Of a stretch of DNA of 12,860 nt, positions 6,007 through 12,860 are shown piece by piece; positions within the stretch are counted from its first letter, which is position 1; the number at the start of each line of letters is the position of its first letter. The position numbers were made by a program, and so were the translations under genes. The notes under the pieces were generated by a model, which ran no database searches, was not told where the DNA came from, and saw only the letters and a list, made by a program, of their open reading frames with translations. The DNA is from Desulfobulbaceae bacterium (GTDB lineage: Bacteria; Desulfobacterota; Desulfobulbia; Desulfobulbales; SURF-16): NCBI GenBank assembly GCA_023230525.1, contig JALNXE010000114.1, forward strand, positions 1-12,860, written 5' to 3'.

Positions 6007-7578
6007 TTAGTGTATGCCGTGCTGGTTCAGAAACGGAGCATACTGTTTATCTTCAATCAGGATGTGCGTTTGCAGCCAGTCTTTCAAGAAGGTGAGGACA
6101 TCGATGAAATTCACCTCCTGGCCTTCGTTGATCTGGCTGATAATTTCTGACACCCTGCCGAGCATTTTCTCGTGAATTGCCTTATGTTTTTTGGTTTCCG
6201 GATAGTTGAACCGGGCAAAATATCTTTCTTCGTTGGCAAAGTGGCCCACGGTAAAGTTGGCCAGCTCGCCTAAAATCTTTTGGATCTCATTGGCTGGCTG
6301 ATCCTTTTTAACCGCGGCATGGATCTGGTTGATGTAGTCCATGATCTTCTTATGCTGCTCGTCAATTTCTGCAATGCCGACGCTGAATTCGCTGGTAAAG
6401 GAGATAAATTTTCTCTCAGTTGATTTTTTGTCTGCCGTATATTTTTGCGGCACCGTAAAAACCCGCAGCACTCTGTCAATATCCTTGCCCAGGCTTGCCA
6501 CCTCCATCCCGCTGGCATAGACCTTGGTTGAATCGGTTTTCATTCGGGTGCTTTCGGCGGCAACTTCAGTCATCGATTCAGCAACCAGATGGGCAAGCTG
6601 CGCGGAATCCGCTATGAGCCTGTTGACTTCCGTCACCGCTTCACTGGTGGTGACCACGGCGGAAGTCATTTCCTTGATGCCGTCCGTAACCTTGGTAAGG
6701 CTTACCGAGATATCCTTTGTTGTTACCGACTGTTCCTCCACTGCCGCGGCAATGGTCGCCACCACATTATTCACCTCGTTGATGACCTCATGGATGGTGC
6801 TGATTTCCTTGATGGTCGATTCTGTTGCCGACTGGATGGCCTTGACCTTATTGCGGATATCTTCCGTCGCCTTGCTGGTCTGGGTGGCCAGGTCCTTTAC
6901 CTCGTTGGCGACCACGGCAAATCCCTTACCCGCTTCTCCAGCCCGGGCCGCTTCAATTGTGGCGTTTAAGGCGAGGAGTTTTGTCTGGTCGGAGATCTCG
7001 GTGATTGCGGAAATTACATTGTTGATTTCAGTGGCCGCACTGCCGAGGCTGTTCACCCTGTCTGAGGCATTCCGCACGGATTGAGCCGCTTTGTCGGCAA
7101 CAACTCTGGCCTGTTCGGAGTTTTGCGCAATTTCGGTTATGGTGGCCGACATCTCCTCGGTTGAGGTGGAGACAATACTTAAATTGCCGGACGACTCTGA
7201 GGCCTTGGCGGAAACGGCATTCATGTTAAGGGCAAGGCGAGAGGCAACAACGGCGATGGTCTGCAGATTTTCTTCCATTTCCTTGGAGGAGACGTCCACA
7301 TCGGCAGCGTGACGGGCCATTGTTCCGGCACTATTGCGCATGCCCGCGGACAGGTTTTCCAACTCCGCTGAGGCAAAGGCGAGATTTTTGGTATTGCCGA
7401 TGACATCGCTTACGATTTTGGCGAGATTTTCCCGCATGTTGGCGATGGAACGCAAGGCACTTCCGCTGCTGGCCGGGTCCATGTCCGCCGTGAGATCGCC
7501 CTGGGCGATCTTTTCAATGATTTTTTCAACTTCGGCAAGGGATGAGCCGCTTTTGCAAAAAAGATCTTTCCCGAACAT
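6007..7578 (-). CDS. Cytosolic methyl-accepting chemotaxis protein with C-terminal hemerythrin domain
   Basis: The protein has 523 residues. A short HAMP-like region (about 15-60) is followed by a long coiled-coil signalling domain (about 60-375), whose conserved hairpin tip reads QTKLLALNATIEAARAGEAG (198-217) and KGFAVVANEVKDLA. Residues about 395-520 are a bacteriohemerythrin domain with all seven di-iron ligands at canonical spacing: H409 (EIDEQHK), H446 and E450 (HFANEE), H465 and H469 (HKAIH), H505 and D510 (HILIED). There is no transmembrane helix and no periplasmic sensor, so the hemerythrin is the likely input, binding O2 and possibly NO, and the coiled coil passes the signal to CheA/CheW. 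ATG at 7576-7578 has an AGAGGA Shine-Dalgarno about 6 bases upstream. The convergent neighbour is a CheX-like phosphatase gene. The complete ligand set makes iron binding very likely. Confidence 0.92.
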   Translation of the reverse strand: MFGKDLFCKSGSSLAEVEKIIEKIAQGDLTADMDPASSGSALRSIANMRENLAKIVSDVIGNTKNLAFASAELENLSAGMRNSAGTMARHAADVDVSSKEMEENLQTIAVVASRLALNMNAVSAKASESSGNLSIVSTSTEEMSATITEIAQNSEQARVVADKAAQSVRNASDRVNSLGSAATEINNVISAITEISDQTKLLALNATIEAARAGEAGKGFAVVANEVKDLATQTSKATEDIRNKVKAIQSATESTIKEISTIHEVINEVNNVVATIAAAVEEQSVTTKDISVSLTKVTDGIKEMTSAVVTTSEAVTEVNRLIADSAQLAHLVAESMTEVAAESTRMKTDSTKVYASGMEVASLGKDIDRVLRVFTVPQKYTADKKSTERKFISFTSEFSVGIAEIDEQHKKIMDYINQIHAAVKKDQPANEIQKILGELANFTVGHFANEERYFARFNYPETKKHKAIHEKMLGRVSEIISQINEGQEVNFIDVLTFLKDWLQTHILIEDKQYAPFLNQHGIH

Positions 7579-7649
7579 AAAATCCTCTTTAAGTTGCTTG
7601 TTGTATCAGAGCAGTAGAGAAAAAAGTGGACAATAAATAACTCTGACTT

Positions 7650-7678
7650 ATCTTATGGAGATCTCAGCCGGCAATCAA
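7650..7678 (-). promoter_or_regulatory. Sigma-70-type promoter candidate for the chemoreceptor-hemerythrin gene
   Basis: On the minus strand TTGATT (plus 7673-7678) and TAAGAT (plus 7650-7655) are separated by exactly 17 bases. They lie about 70 bases upstream of the ATG of the chemoreceptor gene, within the 297-base divergent intergenic region 7579-7875. No FliA (sigma-28) style motif was seen there. Confidence 0.4.
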
Positions 7679-7875
7679 CCCCTGCTGCTTGGCCTGAGAG
7701 AAAGCAGAAAAGGTTTTTAAAAATGTATGTGATGCGGTAGTATAGCAGACTTTGATTCTTTCCGGCTGTGACGCATTGGACCTCGTGTATTGCTAGCGGT
7801 ATCGTCCATGGAATTGAAACAATTTTTTAATTATATAACAATCTTTTATAAATTTCACCCATAAGGAGGTTCTAC

Positions 7876-8829
7876 ATGGGAAATTCCTGTCAACAGAAGA
7901 GCAGTTCCTGCAGCAGCGGCAGCTGCGGTTCACCTGACGCAGCAGTCGCCAAGCAGAATATGGCGATCACTTCGTCGCTTGGGAAGATTAAAAATAAAAT
8001 TCTGGTTATGAGCGGCAAGGGCGGGGTGGGGAAAAGCACCGTTTCAACCAATCTCGCCCTGGGGCTGGCCAACAGGGGCTACAAGGTCGGACTGATGGAC
8101 GTGGACCTGCATGGACCTGATATCTGCCGTATGCTTAATCTGACCGAAAAGCTGCAGTCAACCCAGACTGACGGGCGCTCCTTGTTCCCGCCGATGCAAT
8201 ACGGGGAAAACCTCAAGGTTATTTCCCTCGAATACATGATGGAAGACCGGGATGATCCAATCATCTGGCGCGGACCCCTCAAGGTTCAGGCGATCCGGCA
8301 GTTTATCGCCGATATGGACTGGGGGGAGCTTGATTACCTGATTATCGACGCCCCTCCCGGCACCGGCGACGAGCCGTTAACCGTGGCCCAGACCATCAAG
8401 GATGCCCTGGCCGTTGTCGTCACCACCCCCCAGGAGGTGGCGCTGGCCGATGTCAGAAAGTCCCTGAATTTCTGCAAGCATGTGAAGATGAAGGTTATCG
8501 GCATGGTGGAAAACATGAGCGGATTCATCTGCCCGCACTGCAATAAGAGTGTGGAAATTTTCAAGACCGGCGGCGGGGAGAAAACCGCCGGGGAATTCGG
8601 TGTTAATTTCCTGGGCAGGGTGCCGATTGATCCCAGGATAGTCGTGGGTGGAGATGACGGCAAGCCGTATCTCAGCTCTGCTGCGGAAAGCCCGGCCACC
8701 AAGGCCTTCGCCGAAATCATCAGCAATGTGGAAAAATACATAGCGGCAGCCGCTCCTTCTTCGTTGAAGATTGCCGATGCCGGCTGCGCCTGCGGCTCTA
8801 CCTGCAATCCCACCACCTGCAGCTGTTAA
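7876..8829 (+). CDS. NBP35/Mrp-family iron-sulfur carrier ATPase
   Basis: The 317-residue protein is a P-loop NTPase of the Mrp/NBP35/ApbC family that assembles or carries [4Fe-4S] clusters to apoproteins in the cytoplasm. It has a deviant Walker A GKGGVGKST (47-55), DVDLHGPD (75-82), the Walker B region LIIDAPPGTGDE (155-166), and the ICPHC motif whose C219 and C222 bridge a cluster across the dimer. The N-terminus carries C5, C12 and C17, and the C-terminus ends with a second cysteine cluster (C304, C306, C310, C315, C317), more than the minimal Mrp form. The ATG at 7876 has an AAGGAGG ribosome site with ideal spacing. The 60 bases upstream are AT-rich but I see no convincing promoter pair. 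It stands alone, separated from the next gene by a 177-bp palindromic element. NBP35-like naming rests on the cysteine-rich N-terminus. Confidence 0.9.
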   Translation: MGNSCQQKSSSCSSGSCGSPDAAVAKQNMAITSSLGKIKNKILVMSGKGGVGKSTVSTNLALGLANRGYKVGLMDVDLHGPDICRMLNLTEKLQSTQTDGRSLFPPMQYGENLKVISLEYMMEDRDDPIIWRGPLKVQAIRQFIADMDWGELDYLIIDAPPGTGDEPLTVAQTIKDALAVVVTTPQEVALADVRKSLNFCKHVKMKVIGMVENMSGFICPHCNKSVEIFKTGGGEKTAGEFGVNFLGRVPIDPRIVVGGDDGKPYLSSAAESPATKAFAEIISNVEKYIAAAAPSSLKIADAGCACGSTCNPTTCSC

Positions 8830-8891
8830 ACTTTTTTGGCGGTTTATCGAAGATCACGGCAATGATGGCTTGCGGATCAGTCTTATCAATA

Positions 8892-9068
8892 GAGCCTCTT
8901 GCAAAATGAAGGTCGTCGCGAGATCGAGAGAAAAATATTCTGGGCAAGGATGAGTTGTGAAATCGCCCGGAAGCGTAGCAGTGCTACGCCCAGGACGATT
9001 TCACCAGGAAGACGCCGCACAGGTTATTTTTAGCCGATCGGAGTAGATGTTCATTTTGCAAGAGGCTC
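8892..9068. repeat. 177-bp dyad-symmetric element with perfect 19-bp terminal inverted repeats (MITE-like)
   Basis: GAGCCTCTTGCAAAATGAA at 8892-8910 is perfectly complementary to 9050-9068. Inside, the sequence is symmetric about 8982: GTGAAATCG (about 8957-8965) pairs with CGATTTCAC (8996-9004), the centre GCGTAGCA-G-TGCTACGC is a perfect 8-bp dyad, and AAAAATA and GATCG blocks also match across the axis. The whole element can fold into one long hairpin. There is no coding frame I trust and no clear target-site duplication. Terminal repeats and size fit a non-autonomous transposable (MITE) or REP-like repeat. It begins 62 bases after the NBP35/Mrp stop and ends 13 bases before the MBL gene start, so it may contribute to separating the two transcripts. 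Confidence 0.8.
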
Positions 9069-9081
9069 ATTAAGGTGAATT

Positions 9082-9720
9082 ATGCTTATCAGGCAGATGA
9101 CGGTAGGCTCCATGGCGGTTTGTTGTTATCTCGTCGCCTGTGAGAAAACCAGGCAGGCGATGCTCATAGACCCTGGCGGCGATGAGGATAAGGTGCTGGC
9201 CATGATCAAAAAAGAAGGGGTCAGCCTTGCCTATATCGTCAATACCCACGGGCACCCTGATCATGTCTGCGCCAACGGACCGATCAAAAAAGCGACCGGT
9301 GCCCCTATAGTCATGCACGAGGCGGATGCGGCTTTTTTCAACCGGCCCGAGGTGGACAAATATTTTTCCATGCTGGGCCTGGCCGCCTCACCGCCGCCTG
9401 ATAAGCTGGTCAAGGATGGGGATATCCTGCAGGTCGGCCTGCTTTCCTTTGAGGTGATTCACACCCCGGGGCATACCCCGGGCGGCATCTGTCTGTACAG
9501 CGCCCCCCACCTCTTCACCGGCGATACGCTCTTTGTCGGCGCCGTGGGCCGCACGGATTTCCCCGGCGGAGATCTGCGGACTTTCATGCAGGCGATCCGT
9601 GAGCGTCTGCTCACGCTGCCCGATGAAACCATTGTCTGGCCGGGACATGGCTATGGCGGTGCCCGGTCCACCATCGGTGAGGAGAAACGCAGTAATCCCT
9701 TTATCAATGGAGAGTTCTGA
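9082..9720 (+). CDS. MBL-fold metallo-hydrolase, glyoxalase II-like
   Basis: The 212-residue protein has the metallo-beta-lactamase fold motifs: THGHPDH (H56, H58, D60, H61), H131 in HTPGHTPGG, D148 in FTGDTLF and H189 in PGHG. This gives the two-metal site of glyoxalase II-like hydrolases, which act on thioesters such as S-lactoylglutathione or other small esters. The exact substrate cannot be named. It lacks the long C-terminal substrate-binding domain of classical GloB, so it belongs to the short GloB-like type. The ATG at 9082 has an AAGGTG Shine-Dalgarno about 6 bases upstream, just downstream of the terminal repeat of the palindromic element. It ends 2 bases before the selB ATG, so the two are almost certainly co-translated, although no biochemical link between them is evident. 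Confidence 0.88.
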   Translation: MLIRQMTVGSMAVCCYLVACEKTRQAMLIDPGGDEDKVLAMIKKEGVSLAYIVNTHGHPDHVCANGPIKKATGAPIVMHEADAAFFNRPEVDKYFSMLGLAASPPPDKLVKDGDILQVGLLSFEVIHTPGHTPGGICLYSAPHLFTGDTLFVGAVGRTDFPGGDLRTFMQAIRERLLTLPDETIVWPGHGYGGARSTIGEEKRSNPFINGEF

Positions 9721-9722
9721 GA

Positions 9723-11639
9723 ATGCGGGAAATCGTACTGGGGACAGCAGGCCATGTGGACCATGGCAAGACCAGCTTTGTCAGGGCCTTGACCGGCATT
9801 GACACCGATCGGCTCAAGGAGGAAAAAGAACGGGGCATCACCATTGAACTCGGGTTTGCCTACCTTGATCTGGCCTGCGGCCATCGGCTGGGCATTATTG
9901 ATGTTCCCGGGCATGAGCGCTTTGTCAAGAATATGGTGGCCGGAGTTGCCGGCATTGACCTGGTCGCTTTTATCATTGCCGCGGACGAAGGAATCATGCC
10001 CCAGACCAGGGAGCATTTTGAGATCTGCCGGCTGCTCGGGGTGAAGAAAGGGCTCATCATCATCACCAAAAAGGATATGGTGGAGGCCGACTGGCTTGAG
10101 CTGGTGGAGGAGGAGGTGCGGGGATTTTTTGCGGACAGTTTTCTGGCCGATGCCCCGCTGGTCATGGTTTCCTCGACCACCGGGGAGGGGATTGAAGAGG
10201 CGCGCCGGACCCTGGACGCCATGGTTGCCTCCTGTGAGTTTGCTGAGGCCTACGGGCCTTTCCGCCTGGCCATTGACCGCATCTTCACCATGAAGGGGTT
10301 CGGGGCGGTGGTCACCGGCACCTCCCTTTCCGGCCGGATAGCGGTGGGAGATGATGTCCGGATCTATCCCAAGGAGCTTGACGGTAAGATCCGGGGCATC
10401 CAGGTTCATGGCCAGAGCGTGGAGCTGGTGGAAGCCGGTAACCGCACGGCCATCAATATTCAGGGCATTGAAATGGATATGCTGGAGCGGGGAAATGTCC
10501 TGGCCACCCCCGGTTGCCTGAAACCTTCCTACATGCTGGACGCCGAATTTCTCTACCTGTCCGCCAACGAAAAACCGCTGAAAAACAGAAGCAGGGTGCG
10601 GGTGCATCTCGGCACGGCTGAGATCATGGGCCGTATCGTTGCCCTCGAGAGTGAGGAGATTGCCCCCGGCCGCTCTGCCAATGTGCAGCTGCTGCTGGAA
10701 GAGCCGGTGGGGGTGTGGCCGGGGGATCACTATGTGGTGCGCCGGTATTCACCGGTGACCACCATCGGCGGCGGGGTGGTGCTCAATAATTCCGCGCCCA
10801 AACGCAAACGCTTCCGGGAGGACAACTCCAGGATTTTTGCCCTTTATCATACCGCCTCCCAGGAAGATCTTGTCCTTTTCCACCTGCGGGAGAGCGGCTA
10901 CCGAGGCCTCACCGGGGCGGAGCTGTCGGTGAAAATGGGTTGTTTCGGCAATCGTTTCAAAAAATTGCTGACCGGGCCGATTTCGTCCCGCAAGGTGGTG
11001 GTGGTTGATTCGGAAAAACAGCTTTATGTGGCGGAGGAAATCTATGCCGGGCTGCTGACGAAAATTGCCGACCTCCTGGCCGTCTACCATAAGGAAAGCC
11101 CGTTAAAGCCCGGACTGCCCAAGGAAGAGCTGCGCAGCCGGGCGGAGAAGGGCCTTGGCCCGAAGCTGTTTCATCTCTGCCTGGCTGATCTGAGTAAAAA
11201 GGGTATCATTGTGCAGGAGGAGGGTATTGTCCGTCTGGCCGGCCATCAGGTCTTTCTGCAGGCTGATGAAAAGGAGATCAGGGAAAAGATGGAAAAACTG
11301 TTCGCCGCGGCAGGACTGAATGCCCCGACGATGAAGGAGGTGCAGGGTGCCTTCCCTGATGTTCCCCAGTCGCTGGTGATGGAGGTGTTGAGTCTGCTGG
11401 TCAAGGATGGCCTGGTGGCCAAGGTGACCAATGATTTTTATTTTTCCACCCGGGCCCTTGATGAACTGCAGAAAAAACTGGTTGATTTTCTGCAGAAGGA
11501 GGGGGATATTGACGCCCCGCGCTTCAAGGACATGACCGGCTTGACCAGGAAATTTTCCATCCCTCTGCTTGAATATTTTGATAAGGTAAAACTGACCCTG
11601 CGGGTAGGCGATAAGCGCATCCTGCGGGCAAAGAGCTGA
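9723..11639 (+). CDS. selB: Selenocysteine-specific elongation factor SelB
   Basis: The 638-residue protein is a translational GTPase with G1 GHVDHGKT (10-17), a switch region RGITIELGFA (37-46), G3 DVPGH (60-64) and G4 TKKD (115-118). EF-Tu-like domains 2 and 3 follow (about 175-345), then a long C-terminal winged-helix region (about 370-638) that in SelB binds the SECIS hairpin on mRNA. SelB delivers Sec-tRNA(Sec) to UGA codons, so the organism is expected to make selenoproteins; selA, selC and selD are not in the window. The ATG at 9723 follows the MBL stop by 2 bases, with a GGAGAG element about 9 bases upstream. The gene ends with TGA at 11637-11639, after the conserved SIPLLEYFDKVKLTLRVGDKR region, so the protein looks complete. 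Its frame continues open past the TGA into hflX. Confidence 0.95.
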   Translation: MREIVLGTAGHVDHGKTSFVRALTGIDTDRLKEEKERGITIELGFAYLDLACGHRLGIIDVPGHERFVKNMVAGVAGIDLVAFIIAADEGIMPQTREHFEICRLLGVKKGLIIITKKDMVEADWLELVEEEVRGFFADSFLADAPLVMVSSTTGEGIEEARRTLDAMVASCEFAEAYGPFRLAIDRIFTMKGFGAVVTGTSLSGRIAVGDDVRIYPKELDGKIRGIQVHGQSVELVEAGNRTAINIQGIEMDMLERGNVLATPGCLKPSYMLDAEFLYLSANEKPLKNRSRVRVHLGTAEIMGRIVALESEEIAPGRSANVQLLLEEPVGVWPGDHYVVRRYSPVTTIGGGVVLNNSAPKRKRFREDNSRIFALYHTASQEDLVLFHLRESGYRGLTGAELSVKMGCFGNRFKKLLTGPISSRKVVVVDSEKQLYVAEEIYAGLLTKIADLLAVYHKESPLKPGLPKEELRSRAEKGLGPKLFHLCLADLSKKGIIVQEEGIVRLAGHQVFLQADEKEIREKMEKLFAAAGLNAPTMKEVQGAFPDVPQSLVMEVLSLLVKDGLVAKVTNDFYFSTRALDELQKKLVDFLQKEGDIDAPRFKDMTGLTRKFSIPLLEYFDKVKLTLRVGDKRILRAKS

Positions 11640-11675
11640 TGGGGCTCTGCCGCTTGCCGCCTTGGTCCGCCCCAT
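11639..11675 (+). promoter_or_regulatory. Hairpin directly at the selB UGA stop
   Basis: ATGGGGC (11639-11645, starting on the A of the TGA stop) pairs perfectly with GCCCCAT (11669-11675). Some further pairing (GCCG against TGGT) is possible within the 23-base loop. There is no T-run, so it is not an intrinsic terminator. Its place immediately after a UGA in the gene for the SECIS-binding factor makes a SECIS-like or autoregulatory element conceivable. However, GGTCC lies at 11664-11668, not in the apical loop as in the E. coli SECIS, so the resemblance is weak. Confidence 0.35.
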
Positions 11676-11705
11676 GCAACGATCACAAGCCACAGGAGAA
11701 CAGGT

Positions 11706-12860
11706 ATAAGTAATCTCACCGGAAATCTCAGCGGCCTGAAAACAGGCCAGCTCAAACGTCTGGAACGTCTCGGTAAACGCAGAACTGATCCCAATCTGAT
11801 TATCTCGGCGGAAATCGCCAGGGAGATGGGGGAACTTTCTGCTGAGATCAAACGCCAGATCGGCCTGCTTATTGATCGTGCCGGGCAGGTGGAAACGGTC
11901 ATTATCGGCGATCATAAAAAAATCGTCATACCCGCTCTTTCCCATATCCGTTCCGCCGGCGGCCGCCTGAAGGGATTGCGTTGCGTCCACACCCATCTCG
12001 GCGGGGAAGATCTCACCGAAGACGACCTGATGGACCTGCTGTTCCTGCGGCTGGATCTGATGGCCATGATCAAGGTCATGGACAGCGGTCTGCCGGAGAA
12101 ACTCTATGCGGTGCATCTTCTCCCTGTTGCCGTTGATGGGAAAAGCTGGCATTTTCTCCCACCGGTGGTCCCCTCCCGGCAGCCGGCAAATTTCCTGGAG
12201 CTCATCGCGGCCCTGGAGAATGAATTCACCCGCTCGGCGGCGGCGAAAAAAAGCGAGGCGGGTAAAGACCGGGCCATCCTGATCAGTGTCACCACCCAGG
12301 CAAAGTCAGTGGCCCGGGAATCCATGGATGAGCTGGAGGAACTGGTCCGTTCCGATGATGTGGAGGTGCTGGAGACCATTATCCAGCGGCGGGACAAAAT
12401 CAATCCCAAGCTGATCATCGGTAAGGGCAAGCTGGCCGAAATCATGCTGACCGCTCTCAAGGGCAATGCCAATCTGCTTATTTTCGACCAGGAGCTGAAC
12501 CCCTCCCAGGTACGCTCCATCACCGACCACACCGAGCTGCGGGTTATCGACCGGACCCAGCTTATTCTGGATATCTTTGCCAGAAGGGCGCTCAGCCGGG
12601 AAGGGCGACTGCAGATAGAGATGGCCCAGCTCAAATATCTGCTGCCGCGCCTGGGCCAGCGTGATGACGCCCTGTCAAGGCTGACCGGCGGCATCGGCGG
12701 CAGGGGGCCGGGGGAAACCAAACTTGAGGTCGATAGACGCAGGATCAACGACCGGCTGAGCAAGCTGGACAAGCGCTTGAAGCAGGTCGGCCTGGAGCGG
12801 CACCAGCGCCGGTCACGCCGCCGCAAAAAGGAGCTGCCGGTTATTTCCCTGGTGGGTTAC
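11706..12860 (+). CDS. hflX: GTPase HflX, N-terminal 385 codons (partial, unusual AUA start)
   Basis: The frame encodes the long-form HflX found in deltaproteobacteria and clostridia: an N-terminal extension beginning NLTGNLSGLKTGQLKRLERL, then the HflX domain with IIGKGKLAEI, ELNPSQVRSI and the RALSREGRLQIEMAQLKYLL and GIGGRGPGETKLEVDRRRI signatures. It is cut at VISLVGY, just before the G1 loop. HflX binds and splits stalled or stressed ribosomes. No ATG, GTG or TTG occurs in this frame between the selB stop and ATG 11826, which would remove the conserved N-terminus. An AGGAG Shine-Dalgarno at 11694-11698 sits 7 bases before ATA at 11706, so translation is proposed to start there. Alternatives are a -1 slip from the mini-frame ATG 11674-TAA 11709, an error in the sequence, or readthrough from selB. 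It follows selB by 66 bases. Confidence 0.85.
   Translation, partial: MSNLTGNLSGLKTGQLKRLERLGKRRTDPNLIISAEIAREMGELSAEIKRQIGLLIDRAGQVETVIIGDHKKIVIPALSHIRSAGGRLKGLRCVHTHLGGEDLTEDDLMDLLFLRLDLMAMIKVMDSGLPEKLYAVHLLPVAVDGKSWHFLPPVVPSRQPANFLELIAALENEFTRSAAAKKSEAGKDRAILISVTTQAKSVARESMDELEELVRSDDVEVLETIIQRRDKINPKLIIGKGKLAEIMLTALKGNANLLIFDQELNPSQVRSITDHTELRVIDRTQLILDIFARRALSREGRLQIEMAQLKYLLPRLGQRDDALSRLTGGIGGRGPGETKLEVDRRRINDRLSKLDKRLKQVGLERHQRRSRRRKKELPVISLVGY

Noticed and set aside
6524..7084. Plus-strand open frame of 186 codons
   Set aside because: It is antisense to the signalling domain of the chemoreceptor, whose repeated coiled-coil codons leave long open frames on the other strand.
7814..7838. 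TTGAAA and TATAAC as a promoter for the NBP35/Mrp gene
   Set aside because: The spacing is only 13 bases, too short for a sigma-70 promoter.
8771..8953. Plus-strand frame overlapping the end of the NBP35/Mrp gene and the palindromic element
   Set aside because: It overlaps the cysteine-rich C-terminus of the real gene in another frame and runs into the repeat; no ribosome site.
9651..10730. Minus-strand open frame of 359 codons
   Set aside because: It is antisense to selB and the end of the MBL gene, both with clear motifs; its length comes from the high GC content and codon use of selB.
11640..11705. selC (tRNA-Sec) or another tRNA in the selB-hflX gap
   Set aside because: The gap is only 66 bases and shows no tRNA arms; selC would need about 90 or more bases.
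11103..12152. Minus-strand open frame of 349 codons
   Set aside because: It is antisense to the end of selB and the start of hflX; no domain or ribosome site supports it.
12104..12826. Minus-strand serine- and arginine-rich open frame of 240 codons
   Set aside because: It is antisense to the conserved HflX domain; the low-complexity serine/arginine composition is typical of a shadow frame.

Overview
The window reads as chromosomal DNA of a Gram-negative anaerobe or microaerophile, most likely a deltaproteobacterium of the Desulfobulbales type (Desulfobacterota). This is inferred from gene content, not from a search: a selenocysteine-specific elongation factor SelB, a long-form HflX, an extended FmdB zinc-ribbon protein, an NBP35/Mrp ATPase with cysteine-rich ends, and a cytosolic chemoreceptor fused to hemerythrin. 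Most genes are housekeeping or signalling genes. No integrase, transposase, CRISPR array, rRNA or tRNA gene was seen.

Left end (1-1424): the 3' end of an unrecognised membrane protein, a large imperfect palindrome, a CNNM/CorC-type CBS-domain remnant on the minus strand, a dense patch of inverted repeats, and a PilZ-domain (c-di-GMP) gene on the minus strand. Middle-left (1425-2868): a two-gene unit encoding an M23-like peptidase fold without an export signal and an unknown helical protein, then a promoter with a palindrome and a 47-residue small protein. Centre (2869-5181, minus strand): a Uup-like ABC-F ATPase followed by an FmdB-type zinc-ribbon protein. Next (5459-7578): a CheX-like phosphatase gene and a convergent gene for a soluble methyl-accepting protein carrying a complete C-terminal hemerythrin domain, which suggests oxygen or nitric oxide sensing linked to chemotaxis. 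Right part (7876-12860, all plus strand): the NBP35/Mrp iron-sulfur carrier, a 177-bp dyad-symmetric repeat element, then a tight unit of an MBL-fold hydrolase, selB and hflX (cut by the window edge).

The most unusual point is the selB-hflX junction. selB ends with UGA, and the same frame stays open from that UGA into hflX. hflX has no AUG, GUG or UUG where its conserved N-terminus begins; a good Shine-Dalgarno sequence instead precedes an AUA codon. A 7-bp hairpin starts on the last base of the UGA. Because the upstream gene encodes the factor that recodes UGA, this junction deserves direct checking, although an AUA start or a base error is the simpler explanation. The other notable items are the three classes of intergenic palindrome, the leaderless M23 gene with its unknown partner, and the small conserved-looking gene behind a TetR-style palindrome.
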